Source: Patescibacteria group bacterium (GTDB lineage Bacteria; Patescibacteria; Microgenomatia; Levybacterales; UBA12049). Taken from it: DNA of 32,967 nt. The position numbers were made by a program, and so were the translations under genes. Numbering within the stretch: position 1 is the first letter of the stretch; every line of letters begins with the position of its first letter. Positions 7,913 through 15,092 of the stretch are shown here, one piece after another. The stretch is taken from positions 1 to 32,967 of the forward strand of contig JAMCTM010000014.1 of NCBI GenBank assembly GCA_023379465.1, given 5' to 3'. Below the pieces are notes generated by a model. It was not told the DNA's origin and did not search any database. It saw nothing but the letters and a program-made list of their open reading frames with translations.

Positions 7913-9688
7913 TTAGCGCGAAAACCAGTCCTGCAAAACCTTTTTCGCGATAGGTCCTGCCACGTTTGAACCCTCGCCCGAATCCTCCGATAGAATAGTC
8001 ACCACAATCTGGGGATTGTAGGCCGGGGCGAAAAGGGTTATCCAGGCATCGGGCAGGGTCTTGGCTCCTCCATGCTGGGCTGTTCCTGTTTTGCAGGCAA
8101 TACTAATCCTTTTGTAATCCTTAAACCTGGCTGAATCTGTAGACAATGGGTCCGATAGTATATTTTTCCCGTCAATTTTTAATTTTGAATTCTTAACCGC
8201 GAATCCGAAAAGAGGCCAGCCAACCCCGCCCGGACTACAGCCTTCTATCATCCCTTTCCGAATTAAGCCCACCGTCCCGGCGTCCAAGAATTCATGATCT
8301 ATAACTGCCGGTTTATGATTCAGCAAAAGATGCGGCCTGTAAAGCGTGCCCCCGTTGGCTATCACCTGCGTCCAGGCATTAACCTGCAAAGGCGTTGTCA
8401 AAAGATATCCCTGACCTATGCCGTAATGATATGTATCCCCCAGATACCAGGGTTCTCCCGTAACCTTTTCTTTCCAGGAAGTAGTTGGAATAAGGCCTTT
8501 TGCCTCCCCGGGGAGATCAATCCCCAGCCTCTTCCCAAGACCAAACTTTAAGGCTCCTTGCGAAAGCCTGTCAACCCCAACTTTTTCCGCCAGTTTATAG
8601 AAAAAAATATCATTGGAACGCTTGATTGCCTTGACAATATTAACCATCCCGTCTGTTTTACCGTAATCGCTATAGTACCAGTTGGCAAAGGAAAAGGCGC
8701 CAACCCTCAAAATGCCTGTGTCCTCAATCTGAAAATTCCGGTCTATGATTTTATCCTGAAGTCCGGTCGCGGCAACCACTATTTTAAAGGTAGAGCCAGG
8801 AGGATATTCGCCCGAAACAGCCCGATCAAGAAGCGGCTCATTTTTATAATCGGACAGAATCGAGGAAACGGTTTTATAGGCGCTGTCCGATGTCTTATAA
8901 CCTGTCCCCATGGTAAAAAGATTTGGATCAAAAGAGGGCTTTGAAACAAGAGCCAAAATCCCGCCTTGCGGGGTTGAGACAATGGCCGCCCCTTTCTTAA
9001 CGCCTTTCATGGCGGCAAAAAGAGTCTCCTGAAGCTTTAGGTCTATTGTCAAATGAATATTCCCCCCGGGAATCGGATCCGTCTCTCCCAATGTTCTTAT
9101 TTTTCTGCCAAGGGCGTCCACTTCCACCAACTCCTTCCCGTTAACTCCCCTAAGCTTTTTTTCGTACTCTTCCTCAATTCCCGTTTTGCCAACCAAATCA
9201 TTAATGCCGTAACCGGCAAAATCCTTACTCCGCAGCTCTCTCCGGCTAATTTGGCCGATAAAGCCAACCACGTGCGCCAAGGCATCCTTGTATGGGTACT
9301 CGCGAAGACTATCTATCTCCAGGCCCTTTCCGCCTTTGGCTATGATAGACAGCGCCTCTTTACTGTCTAAAAGCCTTGTTTTTCCGTGAACCACCTCCCT
9401 AAACCCGGGAACATTAAAAACCAAAGGGGTATTATTTCTGTCAAAGATTATGCCTCTTGGCGCGTGAATAACCGAGGTTCTAATCCTGTTTGAGTTGGAC
9501 AAACTATCGTAATAGCCTCCCCTAATTAGCTGGAGATAGGTTATCCGAAAAATCAGAAGCCCAAACAGAACAACAATCACCAAAGGCAAAAAGTACGTCC
9601 TTACGCGGGGAAAGCCGTTTTCCTGAAAATGCCTCCTTTTGGAATTATCCTTGTCTATATAATCGGGAAAAGCGAGTCCTGTTTTCAC
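7913..9688 (-). CDS. mrdA: Penicillin-binding protein 2, elongasome transpeptidase
   Basis: This 591-residue class B PBP cross-links peptidoglycan during cylindrical growth with MreB/C/D. It has one N-terminal membrane helix (33-51), a dimerisation region ('APRGIIFDRN' 76-85) and the transpeptidase triad: S299-T-F-K302, S358-N-D360 and K533-T-G535. About 35 extra residues (roughly 497-525, including NSKLKIDGKN) sit between the 'SPGGVGW' loop and KTG and are partly encoded by an AT-rich micro-repeat shared with fmt. The start is a GTG 6 nt after a TATAAT box, which supports a leaderless mRNA from an internal promoter. mreD ends 46 nt upstream and dprA begins 4 nt downstream. Confidence 0.96.
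   Translation of the reverse strand: MKTGLAFPDYIDKDNSKRRHFQENGFPRVRTYFLPLVIVVLFGLLIFRITYLQLIRGGYYDSLSNSNRIRTSVIHAPRGIIFDRNNTPLVFNVPGFREVVHGKTRLLDSKEALSIIAKGGKGLEIDSLREYPYKDALAHVVGFIGQISRRELRSKDFAGYGINDLVGKTGIEEEYEKKLRGVNGKELVEVDALGRKIRTLGETDPIPGGNIHLTIDLKLQETLFAAMKGVKKGAAIVSTPQGGILALVSKPSFDPNLFTMGTGYKTSDSAYKTVSSILSDYKNEPLLDRAVSGEYPPGSTFKIVVAATGLQDKIIDRNFQIEDTGILRVGAFSFANWYYSDYGKTDGMVNIVKAIKRSNDIFFYKLAEKVGVDRLSQGALKFGLGKRLGIDLPGEAKGLIPTTSWKEKVTGEPWYLGDTYHYGIGQGYLLTTPLQVNAWTQVIANGGTLYRPHLLLNHKPAVIDHEFLDAGTVGLIRKGMIEGCSPGGVGWPLFGFAVKNSKLKIDGKNILSDPLSTDSARFKDYKRISIACKTGTAQHGGAKTLPDAWITLFAPAYNPQIVVTILSEDSGEGSNVAGPIAKKVLQDWFSR
8173..8191. repeat. AAATTGA-type micro-repeat inside mrdA
   Basis: On the coding (minus) strand this reads AATTCAAAATTAAAAATTG and encodes NSKLKID. 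The fmt gene has a close match at 20212-20233 (AATTGTAAATTGAAAATTG), encoding NCKLKID in the same frame. Both lie where the enzyme families have no such segment. Confidence 0.65.
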
Positions 9689-9694
9689 AAATCT

Positions 9695-9722
9695 ATTATA
9701 AACCCTTATTGGAAAATGTTCA
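9695..9722 (-). promoter_or_regulatory. Internal promoter of mrdA, probably leaderless
   Basis: On the minus strand TGAACA (9717-9722), a 16-bp spacer and a perfect TATAAT (9695-9700) precede the mrdA GTG by 6 nt. There is no Shine-Dalgarno sequence. It would allow mrdA-dprA expression independent of mreCD. Confidence 0.5.
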
Positions 9723-9734
9723 GCAGAGTTTTAC

Positions 9735-10133
9735 CTACCGCCTGCCCCCTGAAACGACGCGGAAAATAAAAATCGTAAGCGCCGAGGCAATAACAGACTC
9801 GATAAAAATATAATCGGTATAACCCGCAATCGCCAAAAACAAAAAAGAACCTATCAGACTGGCAAAAAGGACAAAGGGATAGGTATCAATGCCAAATTTT
9901 CTTTCATAGGAGCTAAGCACAAAGACAAACAAAAGCAAAAACATGCTGGTTTCACCTATAGCCCCGTAAACATTAAGCAAAATTCCCAGAACAAAGGCCA
10001 AAACCAGCACGGAAGAATCCCGATAGAAAATATAGGCTAATAAGAGAAAAACAATCACCAAAGGCAAGGTTGTGATAAGGCTTGCCCCGACAAGCAGAAA
10101 GCCTGCCAAGAGATAGAAGATCCATTTACCCAT
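9735..10133 (-). CDS. mreD: MreD-like rod-shape membrane protein
   Basis: A 132-residue, almost wholly hydrophobic protein with about four or five membrane helices. The polar C-terminus 'RVVSGGRR' is probably cytoplasmic. Sequence identity to MreD is weak in general. The call rests on size, topology and position: its ATG overlaps the mreC stop by one base (TAATG on the minus strand) and mrdA follows. MreD links MreC to the PBP2-RodA synthase in the elongasome. Confidence 0.85.
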   Translation of the reverse strand: MGKWIFYLLAGFLLVGASLITTLPLVIVFLLLAYIFYRDSSVLVLAFVLGILLNVYGAIGETSMFLLLFVFVLSSYERKFGIDTYPFVLFASLIGSFLFLAIAGYTDYIFIESVIASALTIFIFRVVSGGRR

Positions 10134-10918
10134 TATTCAATCACAAAAACTAAGGAAAGTTTAGAAAAATCTACCAGGCTTTCAACATCGCAGGTTTGGA
10201 AAATAGCGCTTGGATTTTTGTTTACAGACACTACTTTCCCTATTACCAGATTCGGGGGAATTCCGTCCCCGTTTTTATCCAAAGAGCCGGCGCTGACAAC
10301 GACATCCGATTTTTTAATATCGGCGGAGGGCAAAATATTGCCAAAAACAACCGACCGGGAACCGTTTCCTTTAATAACCCCTAAGGCCTTAGATCTTGAA
10401 GTCTCGGCGGTTTGGGAAAATTTATGGCTGGTTATAAGAGTAACCACCGAAAAATCATCGGTTGCCTCTTCTATTTCTCCAATAAGATTATTGCCCACAA
10501 CCACTGCCTGACCCTTTTTAACACCGCTGCCTAGCCCTTTATCCAGAATAAACTTAAGAGGCAAAGTTTCTCCGGGAATAAAAGAAGGCTTGCTGACAAC
10601 ATTGGCAGGAATAAGGGTTCTGGGGGCGGGATAAACGGTTCGAAACTGATCCAGCAATGCCCTGTTCTCCGTTACAAGGAGTTCCGATTTTGCCAATTTT
10701 TCCAAGAGCTTCCTGTTCTCTTCTTTAAGCCTTGATGCCTTGCTCTTACCCACCGGCGGGGTAAAAGTACGGATAAGGGAGGAGCCAATAGGCGACAGGA
10801 TCTTGACGGCCAAATTGTCCAAGGCCATAACAGGCGCCCATTGCCGCAGAACAAATAAAATAAACGCCGCGAAAAACAAAACCAAAAAAGAAACCGCAAA
10901 GTTTTTCCTTTCCCTCAT
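10133..10918 (-). CDS. mreC: Rod-shape-determining protein MreC
   Basis: This 261-residue protein has a short cytoplasmic start, one membrane helix (about 7-25), a coiled coil (about 60-92, 'LKEENRKLLEKLAKSELL') and the two beta domains typical of MreC (about 100-261), with 'GQAVVVGNNLIGEIEE' and 'SVVTLITSHKFSQTAE'. MreC forms periplasmic filaments that activate PBP2. The ATG is preceded by a good ribosome binding site, GGGAGGA (10924-10930, minus strand), spaced 5 nt. In most rod-shaped bacteria mreB lies immediately upstream. Here mreB is on the same strand but about 4.35 kb away, with the nucleotide-metabolism block in between. Confidence 0.95.
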   Translation of the reverse strand: MRERKNFAVSFLVLFFAAFILFVLRQWAPVMALDNLAVKILSPIGSSLIRTFTPPVGKSKASRLKEENRKLLEKLAKSELLVTENRALLDQFRTVYPAPRTLIPANVVSKPSFIPGETLPLKFILDKGLGSGVKKGQAVVVGNNLIGEIEEATDDFSVVTLITSHKFSQTAETSRSKALGVIKGNGSRSVVFGNILPSADIKKSDVVVSAGSLDKNGDGIPPNLVIGKVVSVNKNPSAIFQTCDVESLVDFSKLSLVFVIE

Positions 10919-11003
10919 ACCATTCCTCCCGCATTACAATACTACTCTTTCTTAAACACCCTGTCCAATCCGCTACCGCCTATAAGGCGAAAAGATAATT
11001 CAG

Positions 11004-11091
11004 GCGCTAGCCAGACTCTATCCGATATTTTCAACTTTACACGAAATTCAAAAGTAGTAAAATGGATATATAAGAATTCTCTTTAAAAGTG
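11004..11091 (+). pseudogene. Relic of the 3' end of a dCMP hydroxymethylase-like gene
   Basis: These 88 bp match 13197-13284 at 83 of 88 positions without gaps. The second copy is the last 27 codons plus stop of the intact hydroxymethylase gene. Read in the same frame, this copy encodes SQTLSDIFNFTRNSK, then VVKWIYKNSL and a stop in register. The five differences affect four codons: two silent (AAG/AAA, TAC/TAT), one Ile to Val and one Asp to Lys. That pattern suggests separation under coding constraint, so this is probably the tail of a related gene lost by recombination. No matching sequence lies upstream of 11004. Confidence 0.85.
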
Positions 11092-11123
11092 CGGATTAAG
11101 TGATTTAAACGCAGTGCTTTAGG

Positions 11124-11627
11124 ATGAAAAAAGTATATTCGGTCATACCAAGAACCCTGTCTATTATTGTCAATCGTTCACACGACAAGGTGTTGCTTCT
11201 GTTGGGAAACCCGCGCAAGACGCACTGGGCGAATCGCTATAATGCCGTCGGCGGCCACATCGAAGCCGGCGAGGAAGTCTATCGCTCCGCCGCGCGGGAG
11301 ATTGCCGAAGAATCAGGCATCGCACTCTCTCCGCAAGAGCTGCGGTTCAAGGGACTGGTTCACGTCAGGACGTATTTCAACGAGAATGTGTTCATGCTGG
11401 TCTTTCGCGCCGATGTCGGACGCGTCACCCTGCGAGCCTCGCACGAGGGCACGCTACACTGGATCAGCATCGCAAAGATTTCCGAATTGGAAAACATTGC
11501 CCCAGACCTTAAACAGTTAATCCCAAAGATCCTGGGGCTTCGCCGGGGCGAGTTCCTCAGCGGATGGTCAGCCTATAACAAACAAAGGCGCTTAACTTCG
11601 TTTGTGGTTAAAATTTTCGATGTGTGA
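11124..11627 (+). CDS. Nudix hydrolase (MutT-like)
   Basis: This 167-residue protein carries a complete Nudix box: G-H-I-E-A-G, E, seven residues, then REIAEESGI (residues about 46-68), which matches Gx5Ex7REUXEEXGU exactly. Such enzymes hydrolyse nucleoside diphosphates linked to another group, for example oxidised or modified dNTPs. The substrate cannot be told from the motif. The preceding 'GNPRKTHWANRYNAVGG' is usual for the fold. Its DNA is visibly more GC-rich than the AT-rich kinase and hydroxymethylase genes that follow, so it probably has a separate origin. It lies 32 nt after the hydroxymethylase relic, with no clear ribosome binding site. Confidence 0.9.
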   Translation: MKKVYSVIPRTLSIIVNRSHDKVLLLLGNPRKTHWANRYNAVGGHIEAGEEVYRSAAREIAEESGIALSPQELRFKGLVHVRTYFNENVFMLVFRADVGRVTLRASHEGTLHWISIAKISELENIAPDLKQLIPKILGLRRGEFLSGWSAYNKQRRLTSFVVKIFDV

Positions 11628-11654
11628 TTGAACACAAAAGAATGTCTTATAGTT

Positions 11655-11677
11655 CGTATCATACGATATCGTATCAT
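11655..11677. repeat. Palindrome with direct repeats between the Nudix and kinase genes
   Basis: ATACGATATCGTAT (11661-11674) is a perfect 14-bp palindrome. CGTATCAT also occurs twice in direct orientation (11655-11662 and 11670-11677). The site lies about 90 bp before the kinase promoter. It has no T-run, so it is more like an operator or protein-binding site than a terminator. Confidence 0.6.
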
Positions 11678-11763
11678 GATATAACATAATAAATGTAAAG
11701 ACCATCCCAAAATCAATACTTAATAAAACTGGCATTATTAAAGTTTTTTTAATCACCTCGAAT

Positions 11764-11792
11764 TTGCATCTGGAATCAATAAGAAATATAAT
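11764..11792 (+). promoter_or_regulatory. Promoter of the kinase-hydroxymethylase-NTPase operon
   Basis: TTGCAT (11764-11769), a 17-bp spacer and a perfect TATAAT (11787-11792). The ATG lies 11 nt after the -10 box, giving a leader of only a few bases and no room for a ribosome binding site. Confidence 0.65.
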
Positions 11793-11803
11793 AATTAATC
11801 ATA

Positions 11804-12376
11804 ATGAGCAAAGAATTATGTGAAAAGTCTATTATGATTACGGGCGCTTCGGGTACTGGAAAATCGACATTAGCAAAATTTTTTAGGGAGTATGAAGGGA
11901 TGGAAAGAGTACCAGGACATACTACAAGAAGTAAAAGAATGGGTGAATTTGATGGATTCGACTTCATTTATATTAATTCCGAAGAAGAATTTTTAGAAAA
12001 TTATGAAAGAGGTTTATATGTTGATCCTAATCTTCAAGTAACAACTTATTTAGAAAAGCATTATGGTTCTCCAAGAAAATGGATAACATTAGTTAGGGGG
12101 GCTTCGTCTCCTATTGTTTTTACGCCAACTTCAACGATTACGGCAAAATTAATAAAAGATTTAAGACCTAATGAATTATTATGGATCCACTTATATGCTA
12201 ATGATAAAGAAAAATTAATAAGATTGAGTTTAAGAGATATTTCTCAAGAGGAAATAATATATAGAAGAACTCAAGGTGATAGTCAAGGGAAAAATAACAA
12301 TGCCGATATAAATATCGATACGGGCAACATACTATTATCAGATATTATAGCTTTAATCAGAGCAAAAATAAGATAG
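11804..12376 (+). CDS. Guanylate-kinase-like (deoxy)nucleoside monophosphate kinase
   Basis: This 190-residue P-loop kinase has Walker A 'GASGTGKST' (14-22) and the guanylate-kinase nucleotide-binding pattern 'HTTRSKRMGEFDGFDFIYI' (39-57), equivalent to TTRxPRxGExDGxDYxF. It is more divergent than a housekeeping Gmk. The usual 'SR' next to the TTR is 'GH' here, and the lid and C-terminal half are not recognisable. It is the first gene of an AT-rich three-gene unit with its own promoter, 6 nt upstream of the hydroxymethylase ATG. By analogy with T4 gene 1 kinase, it may phosphorylate the hydroxymethylated monophosphate. That substrate is inferred, and ordinary dGMP/GMP activity is possible. 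Confidence 0.75.
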   Translation: MSKELCEKSIMITGASGTGKSTLAKFFREYEGMERVPGHTTRSKRMGEFDGFDFIYINSEEEFLENYERGLYVDPNLQVTTYLEKHYGSPRKWITLVRGASSPIVFTPTSTITAKLIKDLRPNELLWIHLYANDKEKLIRLSLRDISQEEIIYRRTQGDSQGKNNNADINIDTGNILLSDIIALIRAKIR

Positions 12377-12382
12377 TTGATT

Positions 12383-13279
12383 ATGCCGTTTAAAAAACCA
12401 AATAAAGATTTCGCTTCTTTTAATATTGTAAATAAAAATATAATTTCAGATAACATGGACGAATTAATCGTAAAAGACATTAAAACAATAAAATTAACTG
12501 GCCATCCAATAAATGTTAGTAATGGCACAGGAATCCAGACCTATGGCATAAATTATATTTTATTAAACTCAAGGAATCGCCTTCACTATCTCAGGGCTCC
12601 GACATCTATTCGATATTTTTGTAGAGAACTTATAGCTTATTTTAAAGGAAGCTTAAATGTTGAAGAAGGTTTAGCTCAAGCTTCCTCTTTTTGGAGAAAG
12701 ATTGCAGATAAAAATGGGAAAATTAATTCTAATTATGGATATTATGTCTTTCGGGAAAAATGTCCAAATAATGCCAATCAATACAGATGGGCAATACAGG
12801 AATTAATCGAAACGAAAAACAGCAGAAGATCAATTATCAATATAAATCAACCTAAACATAAAGTAATAACAAAAGATTTTCCCTGCACCGTATCATTACA
12901 GTACTTTATTAGACCTGATAAAAATGGTAATGATTTTTTATGTAGCGATGTATCGGCTCGAAGCATAGATGTTGTGACCGGTCTTCCTTACGATATGGGT
13001 TTTTTTTCATTCCTCACAGAATTAGTTTATGCAGATTTAATTGAAAGAGGTATTTATCCTCATCTAAAACTTGGTTATACAATGTTGAAAACGAGCTTTA
13101 CACAAATTTATGATAGAACATCCCATTTAGCAGACCAAATAGCGATTAATTCAAAAAGCGGGGGGAAAAGCAATAACAAAATGCCTAAAATTTCAAGCGC
13201 TAGCCAGACTCTATCCGATATTTTCAACTTTACACGAAATTCAAAGATAGTAAAATGGATATACGATAATTCTCTTTAA
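12383..13279 (+). CDS. dCMP hydroxymethylase-like enzyme (thymidylate synthase fold)
   Basis: A 298-residue member of the thymidylate synthase superfamily (ATG at 12383 chosen over a TTG two codons earlier). Visible landmarks are 'GKINSNYG' (112-119), 'SRR' (147-149, phosphate-binding), catalytic Cys168 in 'DFPCT', 'QYFIR', 'RSID' (193-196) and 'GLPYD' (200-204). Asp204 occupies the position of Asn177 in E. coli ThyA. In T4 dCMP hydroxymethylase (gp42) this is also Asp and selects dCMP over dUMP. INSNYG, SRR-x-I and DF-x-CT also agree with gp42 as I recall it. Expected reaction: dCMP plus methylene-tetrahydrofolate and water to 5-hydroxymethyl-dCMP. ThyA's HxY motif appears only as 'QIY'. A dCMP or dUMP methylase is the alternative. 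Confidence 0.8.
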   Translation: MPFKKPNKDFASFNIVNKNIISDNMDELIVKDIKTIKLTGHPINVSNGTGIQTYGINYILLNSRNRLHYLRAPTSIRYFCRELIAYFKGSLNVEEGLAQASSFWRKIADKNGKINSNYGYYVFREKCPNNANQYRWAIQELIETKNSRRSIININQPKHKVITKDFPCTVSLQYFIRPDKNGNDFLCSDVSARSIDVVTGLPYDMGFFSFLTELVYADLIERGIYPHLKLGYTMLKTSFTQIYDRTSHLADQIAINSKSGGKSNNKMPKISSASQTLSDIFNFTRNSKIVKWIYDNSL

Positions 13280-13284
13280 AAGTG
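13197..13284 (+). repeat. Intact copy of the 88-bp direct repeat
   Basis: This is the 3' end of the hydroxymethylase gene plus five bases. It matches 11004-11091 at 83 of 88 positions. The two copies bracket the Nudix gene, the kinase and most of the hydroxymethylase gene. Confidence 0.9.
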
Positions 13285-13286
13285 AG

Positions 13287-13862
13287 ATGAAAGAAATATT
13301 GCTGACTTCTAAAAATCCAGCAAAAGTTAATGCAACAGAAAACACCATTGCAGGTATTTTTAAGGACTATAACATTGAAACGATTGAGGTCGCTTCTGGA
13401 GTTTCAAAAACACCAGATTCTGATGAAGAAGGAATCAAGGGGTGCCTACAAAGAATAGAGAAGGCGAAAAAAGCTTATCCAAATAAAGATATTTATGTAG
13501 GCCTTGAGGGTATAATCAGGAAAAATGATTATGGAACTTTTTTATGCGGATGGTGTGTTGTTGAGTTACCAAAAGAAAAAAGGGTGGGAATCGGCTGCAG
13601 TGCCCAGGTTAAGCTTCCTGACTTTATTGCAGATAGGGTCAACACGTTTGAAGAGTTAAGTGACTTAGTTGAGACTGCATATCCCTCTCCTCTTGTTTCA
13701 GAAATAAATGAAATTGGAACTAACGGAGTTATAACAAATAGGTTCTATACAAGAGATCATGAATTTGAGGATGCCATTAAATGCGCTCTGGGATTTGCGC
13801 TTAATGATGAAAATTATAAAAAGAGTCATAATTCCACGGACAACTCACTCCCCAACTCATAA
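13287..13862 (+). CDS. DUF84/YjjX-type noncanonical NTPase
   Basis: A 191-residue protein of the inosine/xanthosine triphosphatase family (DUF84, Ham1/Maf-like fold). The N-terminal 'SKNPAKVNA' (8-16), 'VASGVSKTPDSDEEGIKG' (about 35-52) and 'YVGLEGII' (about 71-78) match the family's phosphate- and metal-binding segments, and 'KLPDFIADRV' follows as expected. These enzymes hydrolyse damaged or unwanted (d)NTPs to nucleotides of lower phosphorylation. It is the third gene of the AT-rich unit, starting 7 nt after the hydroxymethylase stop, so a role in clearing competing nucleotides (as T4 dCTPase does) is attractive but inferred. Its last 37 bp overlap the 3' end of the convergent gene. Confidence 0.82.
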   Translation: MKEILLTSKNPAKVNATENTIAGIFKDYNIETIEVASGVSKTPDSDEEGIKGCLQRIEKAKKAYPNKDIYVGLEGIIRKNDYGTFLCGWCVVELPKEKRVGIGCSAQVKLPDFIADRVNTFEELSDLVETAYPSPLVSEINEIGTNGVITNRFYTRDHEFEDAIKCALGFALNDENYKKSHNSTDNSLPNS

Positions 13863-14431
13863 CCAGAAACCAAAGTCTTCTCGATCAGTTCAAGCATAGT
13901 TTTCTCAATTTTAGGAGAATCTTCCTTATTTTCCAGACTCGTCTCCGCTCGCAACAAGACTATTGAATTTCTTGGCAGAGGAATTCCAATAGCCGCGTAG
14001 GCATTTTTAGATCTAACTGTTTTTGTGTCTAGTCCTAAACGTTCAAGTTCTCTTATGTTTGTCAAAGCTATTAACATTGCTCGTCTTTCTCGAGAAGGAT
14101 CATAGGCATGGCCGTAATGGAAAAAGGTTGTGTCGTAAGTATGAGAAGGGGAAGGATCTTCTAAAGAAGATCCAAATATCTGAAATCCGGATGTCCAAAA
14201 ACTGACATATCCTCCCTCCGGGGTAAACGGCAGTATTCCTAACCTTCTAACACTTTCCAAAGAAGAATATCCTTTTATGCCGTGAAACAAATGACCGCCT
14301 TGATTGGATATGTCAATTATGCGCCTTACTGCCGCAGGCGATACTTCCTGCCCAATAATAGAGGCCGTAACTCTGCAAAAGCGCCATAAATCATCTTGGG
14401 AACTGAATTCAGACTCTATCTCCTGTTTCAT
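13826..14431 (-). CDS. Hypothetical protein, partner of the NDK-like gene
   Basis: I do not recognise this 201-residue cytoplasmic protein. A central motif 'HLFHGIKGYSSLESVRRLGI' (47-66) followed by 'GGYVSFWTSG' (73-82) faintly recalls the entry motif of ADP-ribosyltransferase-fold proteins (KptA, DarT, PARP: [VL]-x-H-G-[TS], a helix, GI-x-P, V-S-F). The rest shows no catalytic Glu context that I can place, so this is a weak suggestion. It overlaps the start of the upstream NDK-like gene's 3' end by 23 nt, so the two are translated together, and it converges with a 37-bp overlap on the NTPase gene. Confidence 0.65.
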   Translation of the reverse strand: MKQEIESEFSSQDDLWRFCRVTASIIGQEVSPAAVRRIIDISNQGGHLFHGIKGYSSLESVRRLGILPFTPEGGYVSFWTSGFQIFGSSLEDPSPSHTYDTTFFHYGHAYDPSRERRAMLIALTNIRELERLGLDTKTVRSKNAYAAIGIPLPRNSIVLLRAETSLENKEDSPKIEKTMLELIEKTLVSGYELGSELSVEL

Positions 14432-15092
14432 AAAGACTTCCTAAAAACCCGGCCAAACACTTAATTTCCCGTTTTACCTCTTGTTTTGAGTCGCTTCCGT
14501 GGACTAAATTATTAGGAAGCATCTCCATTGTCGCGAATCTCCCTCTAATTGATGCTTTATCCGCATCTGCGGGATAGGTATTTCCCATTTTATTTCTCCA
14601 CCAATCTACCGCATTGCCGCCCTCTCTATGAATTAATAAAAATGTCAGAGGGCCGCTGCTCGCAAAATCCACGATTAAATTCCAGACCGTGTCTCCGGTC
14701 TTTGAATCTGTTTTGGATTCATACTTGGATTTTATTGGAGCATAAAATTCTTCCGCCTGATCCCTTGTAAGGGCCAAAGCAATACTAAACACTACATTTT
14801 CTTCTCCTATTTCTCTTAAAATTGTTTCGCTTGCCTCATCGTCATTATCCGGCAGAAGATGACTTTGGTTTACATTTGGTTTTATTATTCCCAAAGTAAT
14901 TTTTCCCTCATCAATTAACGCCTCAAGCTCCGGATGCTTTAAAACCTCAACAATTTTTCTTAATTTTTCCGCTTCAAGTCCCGATAATGATTCCTGTGTT
15001 GATTCTCTTTGTTTGGCAAAGCGTCTCGCTCCTTCTCTTGAGGAAAATGCGGCAGGGATATCTCTTAAATCATTGAATGCCTCTTTTGCCAT
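14409..15092 (-). CDS. Extended nucleoside diphosphate kinase-like protein
   Basis: This 227-residue protein contains the NDK core with extra parts. 'ITLGIIKPN' (65-73, Lys71) is the first strand. 'EEFY' (114-117), 'SGPLTFLLIHREGGNAVDWW' (146-165), 'MGNTYPADADKASIRGRFA' (169-187) and 'NNLVHGSDS' (194-202) follow, with His198 as the expected phosphohistidine. NDK makes NTPs and dNTPs from the diphosphates. Usual length is about 140-150. Here there is a roughly 60-residue helical N-terminal extension and a 30-35-residue insertion around 118-140. It is the first gene of a leftward pair and may supply the last phosphorylation in the adjacent nucleotide pathway, or simply be the cell's NDK. Confidence 0.85.
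   Translation of the reverse strand: MAKEAFNDLRDIPAAFSSREGARRFAKQRESTQESLSGLEAEKLRKIVEVLKHPELEALIDEGKITLGIIKPNVNQSHLLPDNDDEASETILREIGEENVVFSIALALTRDQAEEFYAPIKSKYESKTDSKTGDTVWNLIVDFASSGPLTFLLIHREGGNAVDWWRNKMGNTYPADADKASIRGRFATMEMLPNNLVHGSDSKQEVKREIKCLAGFLGSLYETGDRV

Noticed and set aside
12383..13279. Ordinary thymidylate synthase (thyA)
   Set aside because: The fold and catalytic Cys fit, but Asp replaces the substrate-selecting Asn, the HxY motif is altered and several motifs match T4 dCMP hydroxymethylase better. A dUMP-acting enzyme remains possible.
13826..14431. DarT-type DNA ADP-ribosyltransferase
   Set aside because: Only one short motif fits. No catalytic Glu context and no DarG-like antitoxin is next to it, so it is annotated as hypothetical.
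11124..15092. Prophage or phage remnant
   Set aside because: The genes resemble phage nucleotide metabolism, but no integrase, capsid, terminase, tail or lysis gene is present, and the flanks are intact mre genes.
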